Both the position numbers and the translations under genes were made by a program. Shown one piece after another: positions 8,500-17,494 of a stretch of DNA of 64,000 nt. Source of the DNA: Thalassobacter stenotrophicus (GTDB lineage Bacteria > Pseudomonadota > Alphaproteobacteria > Rhodobacterales > Rhodobacteraceae); NCBI RefSeq assembly GCF_001458315.1, contig NZ_CYRX01000031.1:310001-374000 (forward strand). Reading direction: 5' to 3'. How positions within the stretch are numbered: position 1 is the first letter of the stretch; each line of letters begins with the position of its first letter. The notes below the pieces were generated by a model. It worked only from the letters and a program-made list of their open reading frames with translations. It was not told where the DNA came from and did not search any database.

Positions 8500-9320
8500 C
8501 CCACTGCCTCGGGGCCCGAGGGGCTGAGCCGCCCGCCTTGACGCACCTGTACCACCCGCGTGGCCTTGCCTGTGCGGTCGTCGGTTTCCACATAAAGCCC
8601 GCTTAGCGTGGCCTCGCCCATAGCGGGCGAAAACCGCGCCTTGGGCATTCCGGTGATAAAGCGGCGCATGGGTTCGGTCTTTTCCATGCCGATCACGCTG
8701 TCATAGTCGCCGCACATCCCGGCGTCCGACTGGAACGCGGTGCCACCGGGCAGAATTTGCGCGTCTGCCGTGGGTACGTGGGTGTGGGTGCCGACAACGA
8801 CGCTGGCTTTGCCGTCGCAAAAATGCCCAACGCCCATTTTCTCGGACGTGGCTTCGCAATGGATATCAATCAATGTCGCATTCACCGCAGCACCCAGCCG
8901 ATGCGTCCGAAACAGCGCGTCCAGCGGGGAAAACGGATCATCGTAGGGTTGCTTCATGAACACCCGGCCCAACACCTGCGCCACAAGGACCTTGCGCCCA
9001 CCCGGCACTTCATAAATGCGATGCCCGCGTCCCGGTGCCGCCTTTGAGATATTGATCGGCCGCAGAATACGTGGCTCACTCTCAATCGTGCCCAGCATGT
9101 CTTTTTGATCAAAGGCGTGATCGCCCAGTGTGATCACGTCCGCACCTGCATCAAGCAGCGCGCGCGCATGATCGCGGTTTAACCCGTGCCCCGAGGTCGC
9201 GTTTTCGCCGTTCACCACAACGAAATCCAGCCCCCACGCGGCCCGCAGCGCAGACAAACGCTCCGTGACCGCACTGCGGCCAGACCGCCCCATAACATCG
9301 CCTAAGAATAGTATTTTCAT
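8496..9320 (-). CDS. YmdB-family metallophosphoesterase (TIGR00282-like)
   Basis: A 274-residue protein beginning MKILFLGDVMGRSGR. The dimetal phosphoesterase motifs are GDVMGRSGR, VVNGENATSG, GDHAFDQKD and GTHTHVPTADAQILPGGTAFQSDAGMCG, exactly the pattern of the YmdB family. YmdB of Bacillus hydrolyses 2',3'-cyclic nucleotides (and cAMP) and affects development and biofilm; a cytoplasmic cyclic-nucleotide phosphodiesterase role is the likely inference here. The start was set at the Met of the conserved MKILFLGD, not at an ATG 12 codons upstream. Confidence 0.9.
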   Translation of the reverse strand: MKILFLGDVMGRSGRSAVTERLSALRAAWGLDFVVVNGENATSGHGLNRDHARALLDAGADVITLGDHAFDQKDMLGTIESEPRILRPINISKAAPGRGHRIYEVPGGRKVLVAQVLGRVFMKQPYDDPFSPLDALFRTHRLGAAVNATLIDIHCEATSEKMGVGHFCDGKASVVVGTHTHVPTADAQILPGGTAFQSDAGMCGDYDSVIGMEKTEPMRRFITGMPKARFSPAMGEATLSGLYVETDDRTGKATRVVQVRQGGRLSPSGPEAVG

Positions 9321-9359
9321 ATGCGCAGCCCTACGCGTCCCGCAGGGCCCGCGCAAGCG

Positions 9360-11777
9360 TCAGAACGGCACATCACCGGCTTGATCCGCTGGAACGAGGA
9401 ACCGGCCCACCAGCTTTTTGGTGCCCGCCTTGTCAAACGCCACCTCCAGCTTGTCGCCCTCAATCGCCTCAACCGTGCCGTAGCCGAATTTCGTGTGGAA
9501 CACCCGGTCATCAATGGAATGGGCGCTGACGGCTTGAGCGTCGATCACCATGGTCCGGCTTTCCTTGGGCTGCGACAGCGTGCGCGCACTGGCGTTGGCC
9601 TGCAATCGCCGCCATCCGGGTGAGTTGTAGACATCCGCCTTGGTCGCGCGTTCGGTGATGTCACTTTCAACACCGCCCCCCATCGCCCGGGTCTGCGCCT
9701 GCGCCATGCCCGCAGCCCCAAAGCCCCCGCCATAGAGCCCGGGTGGGGTCAAAACCTCGACATGCTTTTCGGGCAGCTCGTCAATAAACCGCGACGGAAG
9801 CGAGGATTGCCACTGGCCATAGACGCGCCGGTTAGCGGCAAAACTAATGGTGCAAACTTCCTCGGCGCGGGTGATCCCGACGTAGGCCAGCCGCCGCTCT
9901 TCCTCGAGGCCCTTTTGCCCACTTTCGTCCATTGATCGCTGAGAGGGAAACAAGCCGTCCTCCCACCCTGGCAGGAACACCATGGGGAATTCCAGACCCT
10001 TAGCCGCGTGCAGCGTCATCATGGTGATTTTGTCCTCACCACTGTCGCTCTCATTGTCCATAATTAGGCTGACGTGCTCCAGAAAGCCTTGAAGATTTTC
10101 AAAGTTTTCAAGGGCTTTTACAAGCTCCTTAAGGTTATCCAATCGCCCCGGCGCTTCGGGTGTTTTGTCGTTGAGCCACATGTCGGTGTAGCCGGATTCC
10201 TCTAGGATCACCTCGGCCAACTCGATGTGATCGCGCCCTGACAGCAGCGCATCGCGCCACCGATCCAAACCCGCAACCAGCTTGGCCAGCTCTGCGCCAC
10301 CCTTGCCCCCGATGCCTTTGGTTTCAACCATAAGGCGCGCGCCCTCCAACAGGCTGACGCCATTACTGCGCGCCATCATCTGGATTTTCTGCTGCGCCTT
10401 ATCACCGAGCCCCCGCTTGGGCGTATTCACGATCCGCTCAAACGCAAGATCATCATCCGGGCTGATCACAACGCGGAAATACGCCATCGCGTCGCGGATC
10501 TCTAAGCGTTCATAGAAACGTGGCCCGCCAATCACCCGGTACGGCAGACCAATCGTCAGGAACCGATCCTCAAAAGCGCGCATCTGGTGCGAAGCACGCA
10601 CCAAAATCGCCATATCGTTGAGCGCAAAGGCCCGACGTCCGCGCGTTCCGCGCAAGGCAGCCTCAGCTTCTTCGCCGACCCAGCGGGCCTCCTCTTCGCC
10701 GTCCCAATGCCCGATGAGGTTGACCTTCTCGCCCTCCTCCATCTCGGTCCATAGGGTCTTGCCAAGACGGCCCTTGTTGCCCGCAATCACGCCAGAGGCT
10801 GCGGCAAGGATATGCGGGGTCGAGCGGTAATTCTGCTCCAGCCGGATAACGGCGGCACCCTCGAAATCACGCTCAAACCGCAGGATGTTGCCCACCTCGG
10901 CGCCGCGCCAGCCATAGATCGACTGATCATCATCGCCCACGCAGCAAATATTCCGATGTCCACCAGCCAAAAGCCGCAACCACATATACTGCGCCACGTT
11001 CGTATCTTGGTATTCGTCCACAAGAATATAGCGGAAAAAGCGGCGGTACTGTTCCAACACGTCGGAATGCGTTTGGAAAATAGTCACGACATGCAAAAGC
11101 AGATCGCCGAAATCCACCGCATTGAGCGTGAGCAACCGATCCTGATAAGCTCGGTATAGCGCCACACCCTTGCCGTCATAGGCGCTGCTTTCGCTGGCAG
11201 GCACCTGATCAGGCGTCCAAGCGCGGTTTTTCCATTGGTCGATGACCCCGGCCAAGGCCCGCGCGGGCCAACGTTTGTCATCAATTCCTTCGGCCACGAT
11301 CAACTGCTTGAGCAGACGGATTTGGTCATCGGTATCGAGGATCGTGAAGTTTGACTTTAGGTGCGGGACATTCTGGCCACCATCCAACAAAGGGTCATCG
11401 CGCTTGATCAACTCTGCATGACGGCGCAGCAACTTGACACAAATCGCGTGAAATGTGCCCAGCCACGGCATCCCTTCGACATGGCCGGTGAGCTTCCCGA
11501 CCCGATCCTTCATCTCGCGGGCGGCTTTGTTGGTGAATGTCACCGCAAGGATTTCGTTGGGCCGCGCCTTGGCCGTATTCAGCAAATGGGCAATCCGGGC
11601 GGTCAGAGCCCGCGTTTTGCCTGTGCCCGCCCCTGCAAGCATCAAGACCGGACCATCCAGCGTCTCAACGGCGCGGCGTTGTTCCGGGTTCAGCCCATCC
11701 ATGTAGGGCGTGGGACGCGCGGCCATCGCGCGCGATGAGAGGCTTTCGAAGCCTTCGGAGTCGTCAAAATCCATCAT
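9360..11777 (-). CDS. UvrD/PcrA/Rep-type ATP-dependent 3'-5' DNA helicase
   Basis: An 805-residue superfamily-1 helicase. Visible motifs in order: Q-motif GLNPEQRRAVE, Walker A AGAGTGKT, motif Ia VTFTNKAAREMKDRV, Walker B VDEYQDTN, motif III GDDDQSIYGWRGA, motif IV LEQNYRSTP, motif V MTLHAAKGLEFPMVFL and motif VI ERRLAYVGITRAEE. The C-terminal region near FHTKFGYGTVEAIEGDKLEVAFDKAG is a Tudor-like RNA-polymerase-interaction fold typical of PcrA/UvrD. It acts in repair, replication-fork maintenance and transcription-coupled repair. Two adjacent ATGs at 11777/11774 fit the family N-terminus better than the ATG at 11798; no strong ribosome site decides. Confidence 0.95.
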   Translation of the reverse strand: MMDFDDSEGFESLSSRAMAARPTPYMDGLNPEQRRAVETLDGPVLMLAGAGTGKTRALTARIAHLLNTAKARPNEILAVTFTNKAAREMKDRVGKLTGHVEGMPWLGTFHAICVKLLRRHAELIKRDDPLLDGGQNVPHLKSNFTILDTDDQIRLLKQLIVAEGIDDKRWPARALAGVIDQWKNRAWTPDQVPASESSAYDGKGVALYRAYQDRLLTLNAVDFGDLLLHVVTIFQTHSDVLEQYRRFFRYILVDEYQDTNVAQYMWLRLLAGGHRNICCVGDDDQSIYGWRGAEVGNILRFERDFEGAAVIRLEQNYRSTPHILAAASGVIAGNKGRLGKTLWTEMEEGEKVNLIGHWDGEEEARWVGEEAEAALRGTRGRRAFALNDMAILVRASHQMRAFEDRFLTIGLPYRVIGGPRFYERLEIRDAMAYFRVVISPDDDLAFERIVNTPKRGLGDKAQQKIQMMARSNGVSLLEGARLMVETKGIGGKGGAELAKLVAGLDRWRDALLSGRDHIELAEVILEESGYTDMWLNDKTPEAPGRLDNLKELVKALENFENLQGFLEHVSLIMDNESDSGEDKITMMTLHAAKGLEFPMVFLPGWEDGLFPSQRSMDESGQKGLEEERRLAYVGITRAEEVCTISFAANRRVYGQWQSSLPSRFIDELPEKHVEVLTPPGLYGGGFGAAGMAQAQTRAMGGGVESDITERATKADVYNSPGWRRLQANASARTLSQPKESRTMVIDAQAVSAHSIDDRVFHTKFGYGTVEAIEGDKLEVAFDKAGTKKLVGRFLVPADQAGDVPF

Positions 11778-11862
11778 ATCGCAAACGTAACGCGTCATAT
11801 CGAAAAGGCCAAGATGTGTTCTTGATCCGTTCGCGCGATTACTGCGGGCCGCTCATGGGCCC

Positions 11863-13179
11863 TTAGGCCGCGCGCCCTGCCGCCCGCTCTAATGCTGGAT
11901 ATCGCAGGCCAAGGGTGATGCCCCGCGCCCCGAAAAAGATCATCAGCGCCGCCCACAACCCGTGATTTCCGTAGGGCAAAAGAACGTAAACAGCGGCGAA
12001 ATACAGCAAAAAGCTCAGAACCATCATGTTGCGCATATCGCGCGACCGGGTTGCACCGATGAACACCCCGTCAAACATCCACGATGCACAGCCGATCAGA
12101 GGCCCCGCAATGACCCACGGTAGATAGCGACGCGCTTCTGCCTGCACCTCGGGTGATTTCGTCAGCACCTCAATCCCCCACGGCCCCATAATAGCAAAGA
12201 TGACCGCCAAGAGGGTCACGGTGATCACCCCCCAAAAGCTGGTCATCAGCGTGGCGCGGCGCACGCGGGCGGGGTTGCCCGCGCCAAAGGCTTTGCCCAC
12301 CAACGCCTCTGCGGCAAAGGCAAACCCGTCCATCGCATAGGAGGTCACGAACAAAAACTGCAATAAGATTTGGTTCGCGGCCAGCGGCACGGTGCCGAGC
12401 TGCGCCGAATGCACCAAAATGAAAGAGGTGAAGGCAATTTGCAGCAGGACCGAGCGGATCATGATGTCGGAATTCACTGACGCCATATTGATCAACCGCG
12501 CCCGATCGAAAATGCGCGCAGGCGTGGCCCATCCCGGCACCCGAAACGCGCCCCGACAAAACCACAGCCCCAGAGCAAGGCCCGACCATTCCGCCATAAA
12601 CGTCGCCCATGCCACCCCCGGCACCCCGAAGTCGAGCATATAGCCCAGCCCATAGCTCAACGCGATGTTCGCCCCGTTCATCCAGATTTGCAGCACCATG
12701 ACTTGGTCCGTGCGCTCTTGGGCGACCAGCCAGCCGGTGATCCCATAAAGCGCGATGGCTGCGGGCGCGGACCACACACGGATACCAATGTAGGACCGCG
12801 CGAGAGCCTCAACTTCTGGCTCCGCCGGTGAAATCGCGAAGGCCCCGGCCATGATGGCCCATTGGGTCGCGATCATCACGACCCCTGCCCCAAACCCAAT
12901 CAACAAGACCCGCATCAACAGTGCGCCGACCTCAACCCGGTCGCCCGCACCCGTCGCCTGCGCCGCCAAGCCTGCCGTGCCCATGCGCAGAAATCCGAAT
13001 ATCCAGTACACAGCAGAAAGCGTGATTGCGCCCGCAGCAACCGCCGCAATCGGCGCGGCCTGCGCGCTTTGCCCTACGACGCCGGTATCGACGATGCCCA
13101 TCAACGGCACCGTCGCGTTCGAAATCACAATGGGCACCGAAATCTTGAGCACCCGGGCGTGGGTGATCGTATCAGCCAT
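11863..13179 (-). CDS. MATE-family multidrug/efflux transporter
   Basis: A 438-residue protein with about twelve membrane helices in two six-helix halves, opening MADTITHARVLKISVPIVISNATVPLMGIVDTGVVG, the MatE/DinF signature, with AANQILLQFLFVTSYAMDGFAFAAEALVGKAFGAGN opening the second half. DinF-like members use Na+ or H+ gradients to export drugs or oxidised compounds across the inner membrane. It overlaps the stop of the upstream thioesterase gene by 8 bp and is the last gene of a three-gene unit (thioesterase, thioesterase, MATE). Confidence 0.9.
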   Translation of the reverse strand: MADTITHARVLKISVPIVISNATVPLMGIVDTGVVGQSAQAAPIAAVAAGAITLSAVYWIFGFLRMGTAGLAAQATGAGDRVEVGALLMRVLLIGFGAGVVMIATQWAIMAGAFAISPAEPEVEALARSYIGIRVWSAPAAIALYGITGWLVAQERTDQVMVLQIWMNGANIALSYGLGYMLDFGVPGVAWATFMAEWSGLALGLWFCRGAFRVPGWATPARIFDRARLINMASVNSDIMIRSVLLQIAFTSFILVHSAQLGTVPLAANQILLQFLFVTSYAMDGFAFAAEALVGKAFGAGNPARVRRATLMTSFWGVITVTLLAVIFAIMGPWGIEVLTKSPEVQAEARRYLPWVIAGPLIGCASWMFDGVFIGATRSRDMRNMMVLSFLLYFAAVYVLLPYGNHGLWAALMIFFGARGITLGLRYPALERAAGRAA

Positions 13180-13681
13180 TCCCAACGGTCGGGCGTGTGG
13201 GCATTAGGAAATGCCCCGTGGCTTGGGCGTGCAAACGGTCTCGGTTGTCTTGCCAGCCCTCAACGTGGACGCTGGCATAACGGCGGCCTTTGCGGTTGAT
13301 CCGTGCGCGTGCATAGGCATCACGCGGCAAGCCTGCGCGCAGGTAATCGACGGTAAAATCAATCGTCTTGGGCAGGCGCGGCAAGGTTTGCGGCGTCAGG
13401 TCCTGAAGATCGCCGCGCTCCAGATCATCCCAAATCATGGCCCATGACAGGGTGATGGTTGCCGTCACCTCAAGAAAAGCCGCCGTGGCCCCACCGTGCA
13501 GCGCGGGCAACATCATATTGCCAATCAACTTTTCATCGAAATGCAAAATACCCGTAAGTTCATCACCGCGACGTTCAAACCCGATGCCCATGAATTGGAT
13601 GTAGGGCACCCCTTCGATCAAAGCCGCCAACGCGGCATCCCGGCGTTGTTTGACGATTTGAATGGGTTCGGGCCGCTTCAT
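13172..13681 (-). CDS. PaaI-family hotdog thioesterase
   Basis: A 169-residue hotdog-fold protein. The pattern GIGFERRGDELTGILHFDEKLIGNMMLPALHGGATAAFLEVTATITL fits the 4HBT/PaaI family, in which the HGGATAAFLE region carries the active-site helix. It probably hydrolyses acyl-CoA thioesters in the cytoplasm; the acyl substrate is unknown. It overlaps the preceding hotdog gene by four bases (ATGA), implying co-translation and possibly a hetero-oligomer. The extra N-terminal 25 residues (EPIQIVKQRRDAALAALIEGVPYI) are typical of the subgroup. Confidence 0.85.
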   Translation of the reverse strand: MKRPEPIQIVKQRRDAALAALIEGVPYIQFMGIGFERRGDELTGILHFDEKLIGNMMLPALHGGATAAFLEVTATITLSWAMIWDDLERGDLQDLTPQTLPRLPKTIDFTVDYLRAGLPRDAYARARINRKGRRYASVHVEGWQDNRDRLHAQATGHFLMPTRPTVGNG

Positions 13682-14109
13682 GATTGCATCTCAACGGTAA
13701 AGGCGCCGTTGGCCACGGCCACTGGCGTGCTTGCGTCGTCATCAAACGCCTCTGCGCGGACAAATGCGACTGAGCGTGTGATATGATGACATACCGCGCG
13801 TGTCGTAATGGCCTGCCCCGGCGTGGCCGCGCGCATGTAATCGATGCGTAAATCCAATGTTGCCGTACTCGCCACCGCCTTGGGGTGGCACATCACGGCC
13901 GCTCCGCCACAGCTGTCCATCAAGGCCGACACAGCCCCACCCGCGACCACCCCCGTTGCCGGGTCCCCCACCAACGCCGGATTATAAGGCATACGCATCA
14001 CGGCCTGCCCTCCGCCAATTTCGGTCATCTCTAGACCCAGCGCCCTGCAATGGGGCAGTGCCTCCATAAAGGCGCGGACGCGTTGGGATTTTTCGTCGGT
14101 TGTATCCAT
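13678..14109 (-). CDS. PaaI-family hotdog thioesterase
   Basis: A 143-residue hotdog protein, with GVVAGGAVSALMDSCGGAAVM at the helix that carries the catalytic residue in PaaI-like thioesterases, then TLDLRIDYMRAATPG and VAVANGAFTVE strands. It is the promoter-proximal gene of the thioesterase-thioesterase-MATE unit and is divergent from the first merR gene. The start MDTTDEKSQ at 14109 was preferred because a longer frame would run through the intergenic region shared with merR. Its sequence is clearly related to, but divergent from, the adjacent thioesterase, suggesting an old tandem duplication. Confidence 0.85.
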   Translation of the reverse strand: MDTTDEKSQRVRAFMEALPHCRALGLEMTEIGGGQAVMRMPYNPALVGDPATGVVAGGAVSALMDSCGGAAVMCHPKAVASTATLDLRIDYMRAATPGQAITTRAVCHHITRSVAFVRAEAFDDDASTPVAVANGAFTVEMQS

Positions 14110-14204
14110 GGGTTTGTGTATGCGCCGCACATCGCTGCGGGGCAAGGGTTGGCATTGCCCCGCGATTACGCGCATACTTCTCGCAGGGATTGAGGGAGAC
14201 TACG

Positions 14205-14576
14205 ATGAGCGAGCGGATCAGCTTCAAAGAAATGTGCGAAAAATTTGATGTAACGCCACGCACGTTGCGGCATTACGAGTACATTGAGCTTCTGTTTCCC
14301 GAAAAAGAAGGTCGCACACGGTTTTACGGTGCCCGCGAAGTCGCCCGCATGACCTTGATCCTGCGGGGGCGGAAATTCGGCTTTTCACTGGAAGAGATTC
14401 GCCAGTGGCTCGAGCTTTATGACGCCGATCCCGAGGGCCGGACACAGATGCTGGCTTGGATCGAACTGGCCGACAAACAGCTGCAAGAGTTAACGCAGCG
14501 TCGGGCAGAGGTGGATGAAGCGATCTCACAGCTGCAAACTTTGCGCGATAATGTGGCCGATACTCTGCCGGATTAA
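14205..14576 (+). CDS. MerR-family transcriptional regulator (first of a tandem pair)
   Basis: A 123-residue regulator. The N-terminal winged helix reads SFKEMCEKFDVTPRTLRHYEYIELLFPEKEGRTRFY, followed by the second-helix region MTLILRGRKFGFSLEEIRQWLELYD and a C-terminal coiled coil (DKQLQELTQRRAEVDEAISQLQTL). No Cys-rich metal-binding loop is present, so it is not a metal sensor; it belongs with the LiuR-like group linked to acyl-CoA catabolism. The start is fixed by GAGGGAG eight bases upstream. It is a clear paralogue of the next gene. Confidence 0.9.
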   Translation: MSERISFKEMCEKFDVTPRTLRHYEYIELLFPEKEGRTRFYGAREVARMTLILRGRKFGFSLEEIRQWLELYDADPEGRTQMLAWIELADKQLQELTQRRAEVDEAISQLQTLRDNVADTLPD

Positions 14577-14859
14577 CGATACGGACGCGCGTTTCCTATA
14601 CGAAAGAGAGCGCCCCGATCCGTAAGATGCGCTCTAGACCGATGATTTTCTGTCACTGATAGCTGGCTCCTACAGGCGGTTTTAAATACTGTCTCCTCGC
14701 TTTGGCGTTGGTTTTCGGCTGTATGGGCGCGTTTTCGGACCGACCTTTGGTCACCTAAAATGTGACGCGACGTTAGAGTTACGTAAACGTAATATAAACT
14801 TGTAGCATAAACTGGAAATTCACATTTCCGGTGCACACACAGCTGCGCAGGAGTTGTGA
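14577..14859. other. Intergenic region between the two merR genes
   Basis: This 283-bp stretch has no convincing ORF. It holds an imperfect hairpin (GAGCGC near 14607 pairing with GCGCTC near 14629) that may end the first merR transcript, then an AT-rich promoter zone containing the palindrome at 14779-14792 and -10-like sequences (TAATAT, TATAAA) just after it. Confidence 0.5.
14779..14792. promoter_or_regulatory. Palindromic operator TTACGT-N2-ACGTAA
   Basis: Perfect 6-2-6 palindrome (TTACGTAAACGTAA) 68 bp upstream of the second merR gene and next to -10-like TAATAT/TATAAA. An identical-arm site precedes the thiolase gene at 18329. The shape resembles the LiuR-type motif of proteobacterial MerR regulators of acyl-CoA catabolism, so autoregulation by the adjacent MerR is likely. 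Confidence 0.75.
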
Positions 14860-15273
14860 ATGGTGAAAAAGATGTCTGAAGAAACGATGACCATCCGAGA
14901 GATGTGCGATGCATATGATGTAACGCCGCGTACTCTTCGGTTCTATGAGGCGAAGGAGCTGTTGAGCCCAATCCGTGAAGGGCAAAAACGACTGTTTACC
15001 AAGCGTGACCGTGCCCGGCTCAAATTGATCCTGCGCGGCAAGCGATTTGGGTTCAGCCTCGAAGAAATCCGCCAACTTCTGGATCTTTATTACCTCGGTG
15101 ACGGGCAAGCCACTCAGTACGCCCGCACTTATGAAATCGGCAAAAATCGTCTCGATGCGATGATTGTCCAACGTGATGAACTCAACGAGGCGATCGCCGA
15201 ACTTGAGAGCCAACTGGAATGGGGAGCGAGCCTTATCGCCTCCGCGAACACTAACCAAAGAGTCGCCTCGTAA
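14860..15273 (+). CDS. MerR-family transcriptional regulator (LiuR-like), second of a tandem pair
   Basis: A 137-residue protein. The HTH is TIREMCDAYDVTPRTLRFYEAKELLSPIREGQKRLFTKRDRARLKLILRGKRFGFSLEEIRQLLDLYY, then a C-terminal coiled coil (NRLDAMIVQRDELNEAIAELESQLE). The start ATG follows AGGAG. It lacks metal-binding cysteines. It sits 33 bp before a long acyl-CoA dehydrogenase gene and is preceded by the TTACGT-N2-ACGTAA site, so a role as acyl-CoA-responsive regulator of this island is inferred from position and motif. Confidence 0.9.
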   Translation: MVKKMSEETMTIREMCDAYDVTPRTLRFYEAKELLSPIREGQKRLFTKRDRARLKLILRGKRFGFSLEEIRQLLDLYYLGDGQATQYARTYEIGKNRLDAMIVQRDELNEAIAELESQLEWGASLIASANTNQRVAS

Positions 15274-15306
15274 CAGATACCCTGGGCGACGGCAGGGAGA
15301 CAGGAA

Positions 15307-17079
15307 ATGCCAGCGTTCAACGCCAACACCAAAGACATGCAATTCGTGCTGCACGAGGTCCTCAAAGCTTCTGAGCAGAACATCCCAGGCTATGACGAAA
15401 TGGACGCCGATTTCACCGGCGCGGTGTTGGAGGAAGCGGGCAAGATCGCGAGCGAAGTCCTGCATCCGCTCAACGAAGTGGGCGACCGCGAAGGGTGTCA
15501 GCTAGAGAACGGCGTGGTGCGCACGCCAACCGGTTTTAAAGAGGCCTTTGATCAAATGCGCCATGGTGGCTGGACTGCCCTTGACTGCGACCCTGCCTAC
15601 GGCGGCCAAGGCCTGCCTTATCTGATGCACACTGCGGTTGGCGAGATCATGTCCGCCTCGAACATGGCGTTCAACATGTACCCTGGCCTGACCCATGGTG
15701 CCTATTCCGCGATCCATGCCCACGGCTCAGACGCCCAAAAACAAACGTTCCTGCCCAAGATGGTGACCTGTGAATGGACCGGCACCATGAACCTGACCGA
15801 GCCACATTGTGGCACGGACCTTGGCCTGATGCGCACCCGCGCAGAGCCCCAAGACGACGGAAGCTATAAAATCACAGGGCAAAAGATTTTCATCTCAGCC
15901 GGTGATCACGACATGGCGGACAACATCATCCACCTTGTTCTCGCCAAGATTTCCGGCGCGCCCGAGGGGATCAAGGGCGTGTCCCTGTTCATTGTCCCTA
16001 AGGTCCTCGTAAACGACGACGGCAGCCTTGGCGCGCGCAACGATCTTTCGGTCGGCAAGATTGAAGAGAAAATGGGCATCCACGGCAACTCAACCTGCGT
16101 GATGAACTACGACGGTGCGACCGGATATCTCTTGGGTGAAGCGCACAAAGGCATGCGCGCAATGTTCACAATGATGAACGAAGCGCGCATTGGCGTCGGC
16201 CTTCAAGGCTATGCCCAGTCCGAAGTCGCCTATCAAAACGCCCGCGCCTATGCCCTTGACCGGCTACAGGGCCGTGACGTGACCGGCACAAAGCACCCCG
16301 AACTGGCCGCTGATCCGCTGATCGTACATCCCGACATTCGCCGCAATCTGATGGACCAAAAGTCCTTTGTCGAAGGCGCGCGCGCCTTTGCATTCTGGGG
16401 GGCTAACCTCATCGACCGGGCGCATCGCAACTCGGACGCCGAAGCCGACGGCCTGATTTCCCTAATGACCCCCGTCATCAAAGGGTTCCTGACCGACAAG
16501 GGCTATGAGATGACCATCAACGCCCAACAGGTCTATGGCGGGCACGGTTACATCGAAGAGTGGGGTATGTCCCAATTCGCCCGCGACGCACGGATCGCCA
16601 TGATTTATGAGGGTGCGAATGGTGTACAGGCGCTTGATCTGGTGGGCCGCAAGCTCGCACAGGACGGTGGCAAGCATGTGATGGGCTTCTTTGAGATGGT
16701 GAAAACTTTCTGCAAGGAAAACGAGAGCGACGAGATGGCCGCCTTCGTTGAACCGCTCAAAAAAGCCTCCAAAGATCTACAGGCTGCGGGCATGTACTTC
16801 ATGCAAGCGGGCATGAAAAACCCCAACAATGCGCTCGCAGGGTCCTATGACTTTATGCACATGATGGGGCATGTTTGCCTTGGCCTGATGTGGGCACGCA
16901 TGGCACGCGCCGCACAGGACGCGCTGGCCAACGGCGCCGAGGATCGTGATTTCTATGACGCGAAGCTCGCAACTGCGCGCTACTACATGGCCCGCCAACT
17001 GCCCGCGACCTCGATGCATTTGTCGCGCATCGAAACCGGGGCAGATACCTTGATGGCACTAGACGCGGCCCATTTCTAA
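15307..17079 (+). CDS. Long-form acyl-CoA dehydrogenase
   Basis: A 590-residue flavoprotein, longer than the usual 380-400, with the C-terminal extension seen in the FadE/DmdC-like subgroup. Motifs: [14 protein letters not shown] (about 160-173, FAD/substrate), [13 protein letters not shown] (191-203), [11 protein letters not shown] (292-302) and [41 protein letters not shown]; Glu435 in YEG is the expected catalytic base. It performs the first oxidation of acyl-CoA to 2-enoyl-CoA and passes electrons to ETF. Start preceded by GGGAGACAGG. The precise substrate (fatty acyl-CoA or a DMSP-derived thioester, as in DmdC) cannot be read here. Confidence 0.93.
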   Translation: MPAFNANTKDMQFVLHEVLKASEQNIPGYDEMDADFTGAVLEEAGKIASEVLHPLNEVGDREGCQLENGVVRTPTGFKEAFDQMRHGGWTALDCDPAYGGQGLPYLMHTAVGEIMSASNMAFNMYPGLTHGAYSAIHAHGSDAQKQTFLPKMVTCEWTGTMNLTEPHCGTDLGLMRTRAEPQDDGSYKITGQKIFISAGDHDMADNIIHLVLAKISGAPEGIKGVSLFIVPKVLVNDDGSLGARNDLSVGKIEEKMGIHGNSTCVMNYDGATGYLLGEAHKGMRAMFTMMNEARIGVGLQGYAQSEVAYQNARAYALDRLQGRDVTGTKHPELAADPLIVHPDIRRNLMDQKSFVEGARAFAFWGANLIDRAHRNSDAEADGLISLMTPVIKGFLTDKGYEMTINAQQVYGGHGYIEEWGMSQFARDARIAMIYEGANGVQALDLVGRKLAQDGGKHVMGFFEMVKTFCKENESDEMAAFVEPLKKASKDLQAAGMYFMQAGMKNPNNALAGSYDFMHMMGHVCLGLMWARMARAAQDALANGAEDRDFYDAKLATARYYMARQLPATSMHLSRIETGADTLMALDAAHF

Positions 17080-17088
17080 GCCAAGACT

Positions 17089-17115
17089 GCGTGGCGGGGC
17101 CCGTCCCCGCCACGC
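17089..17115 (+). terminator. Strong GC hairpin after the acyl-CoA dehydrogenase gene
   Basis: Perfect 11-bp stem (GCGTGGCGGGG / CCCCGCCACGC) with loop CCCGT. No T-tract follows, so it may act as an mRNA-stabilising 3' hairpin or a Rho-assisted terminator. Confidence 0.6.
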
Positions 17116-17127
17116 AATCACGGATCA

Positions 17128-17346
17128 ATGCCTCAAATGCCGCCACCTCCCCGCCTCACCTGCCACTTTCCCGCAAAAATGACGGATGCCGGGTATCGGC
17201 AGCTTCGGGCCTTTGCCGCGCAATCAGGTTTGACAGAGGATGAGGCGCTGAGTTTCGTGTTCGAAAACCTATCGGGCCTGCTGGACGACGCGACCCTGAT
17301 GCACCGCCTCGCGGGCTTCAAAAATCGGCTTTCGCAAGCCGACTAG
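17128..17346 (+). CDS. Small conserved-looking hypothetical protein
   Basis: A 72-residue protein, FPAKMTDAGYRQLRAFAAQSGLTEDEALSFVFENLSGLLDDATLMHRLAGFKNRL, mostly helical. It is acidic and has no signal peptide or membrane segment. I do not recognise a domain; the pattern (helix, TEDEALSFVFE, helix) could be a small DNA- or protein-binding fold. It lies between the dehydrogenase and GST genes in the same direction. The true start could be the first or second Met. Codon use looks like that of its neighbours, which supports coding. Confidence 0.6.
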   Translation: MPQMPPPPRLTCHFPAKMTDAGYRQLRAFAAQSGLTEDEALSFVFENLSGLLDDATLMHRLAGFKNRLSQAD

Positions 17347-17494
17347 AAAGCGGCCGAGCAGCACAGACCACCAAAGTTCCGTAAAACACAAAGCCCCCAA
17401 TCTCCCGCCAAACGCGATACATCTCTGGTCCGCGCGCACATTGCACAGTACCACTCCGTGCAAAGGCAAAACTCAGGGCGGGAGGCTCTATCCA

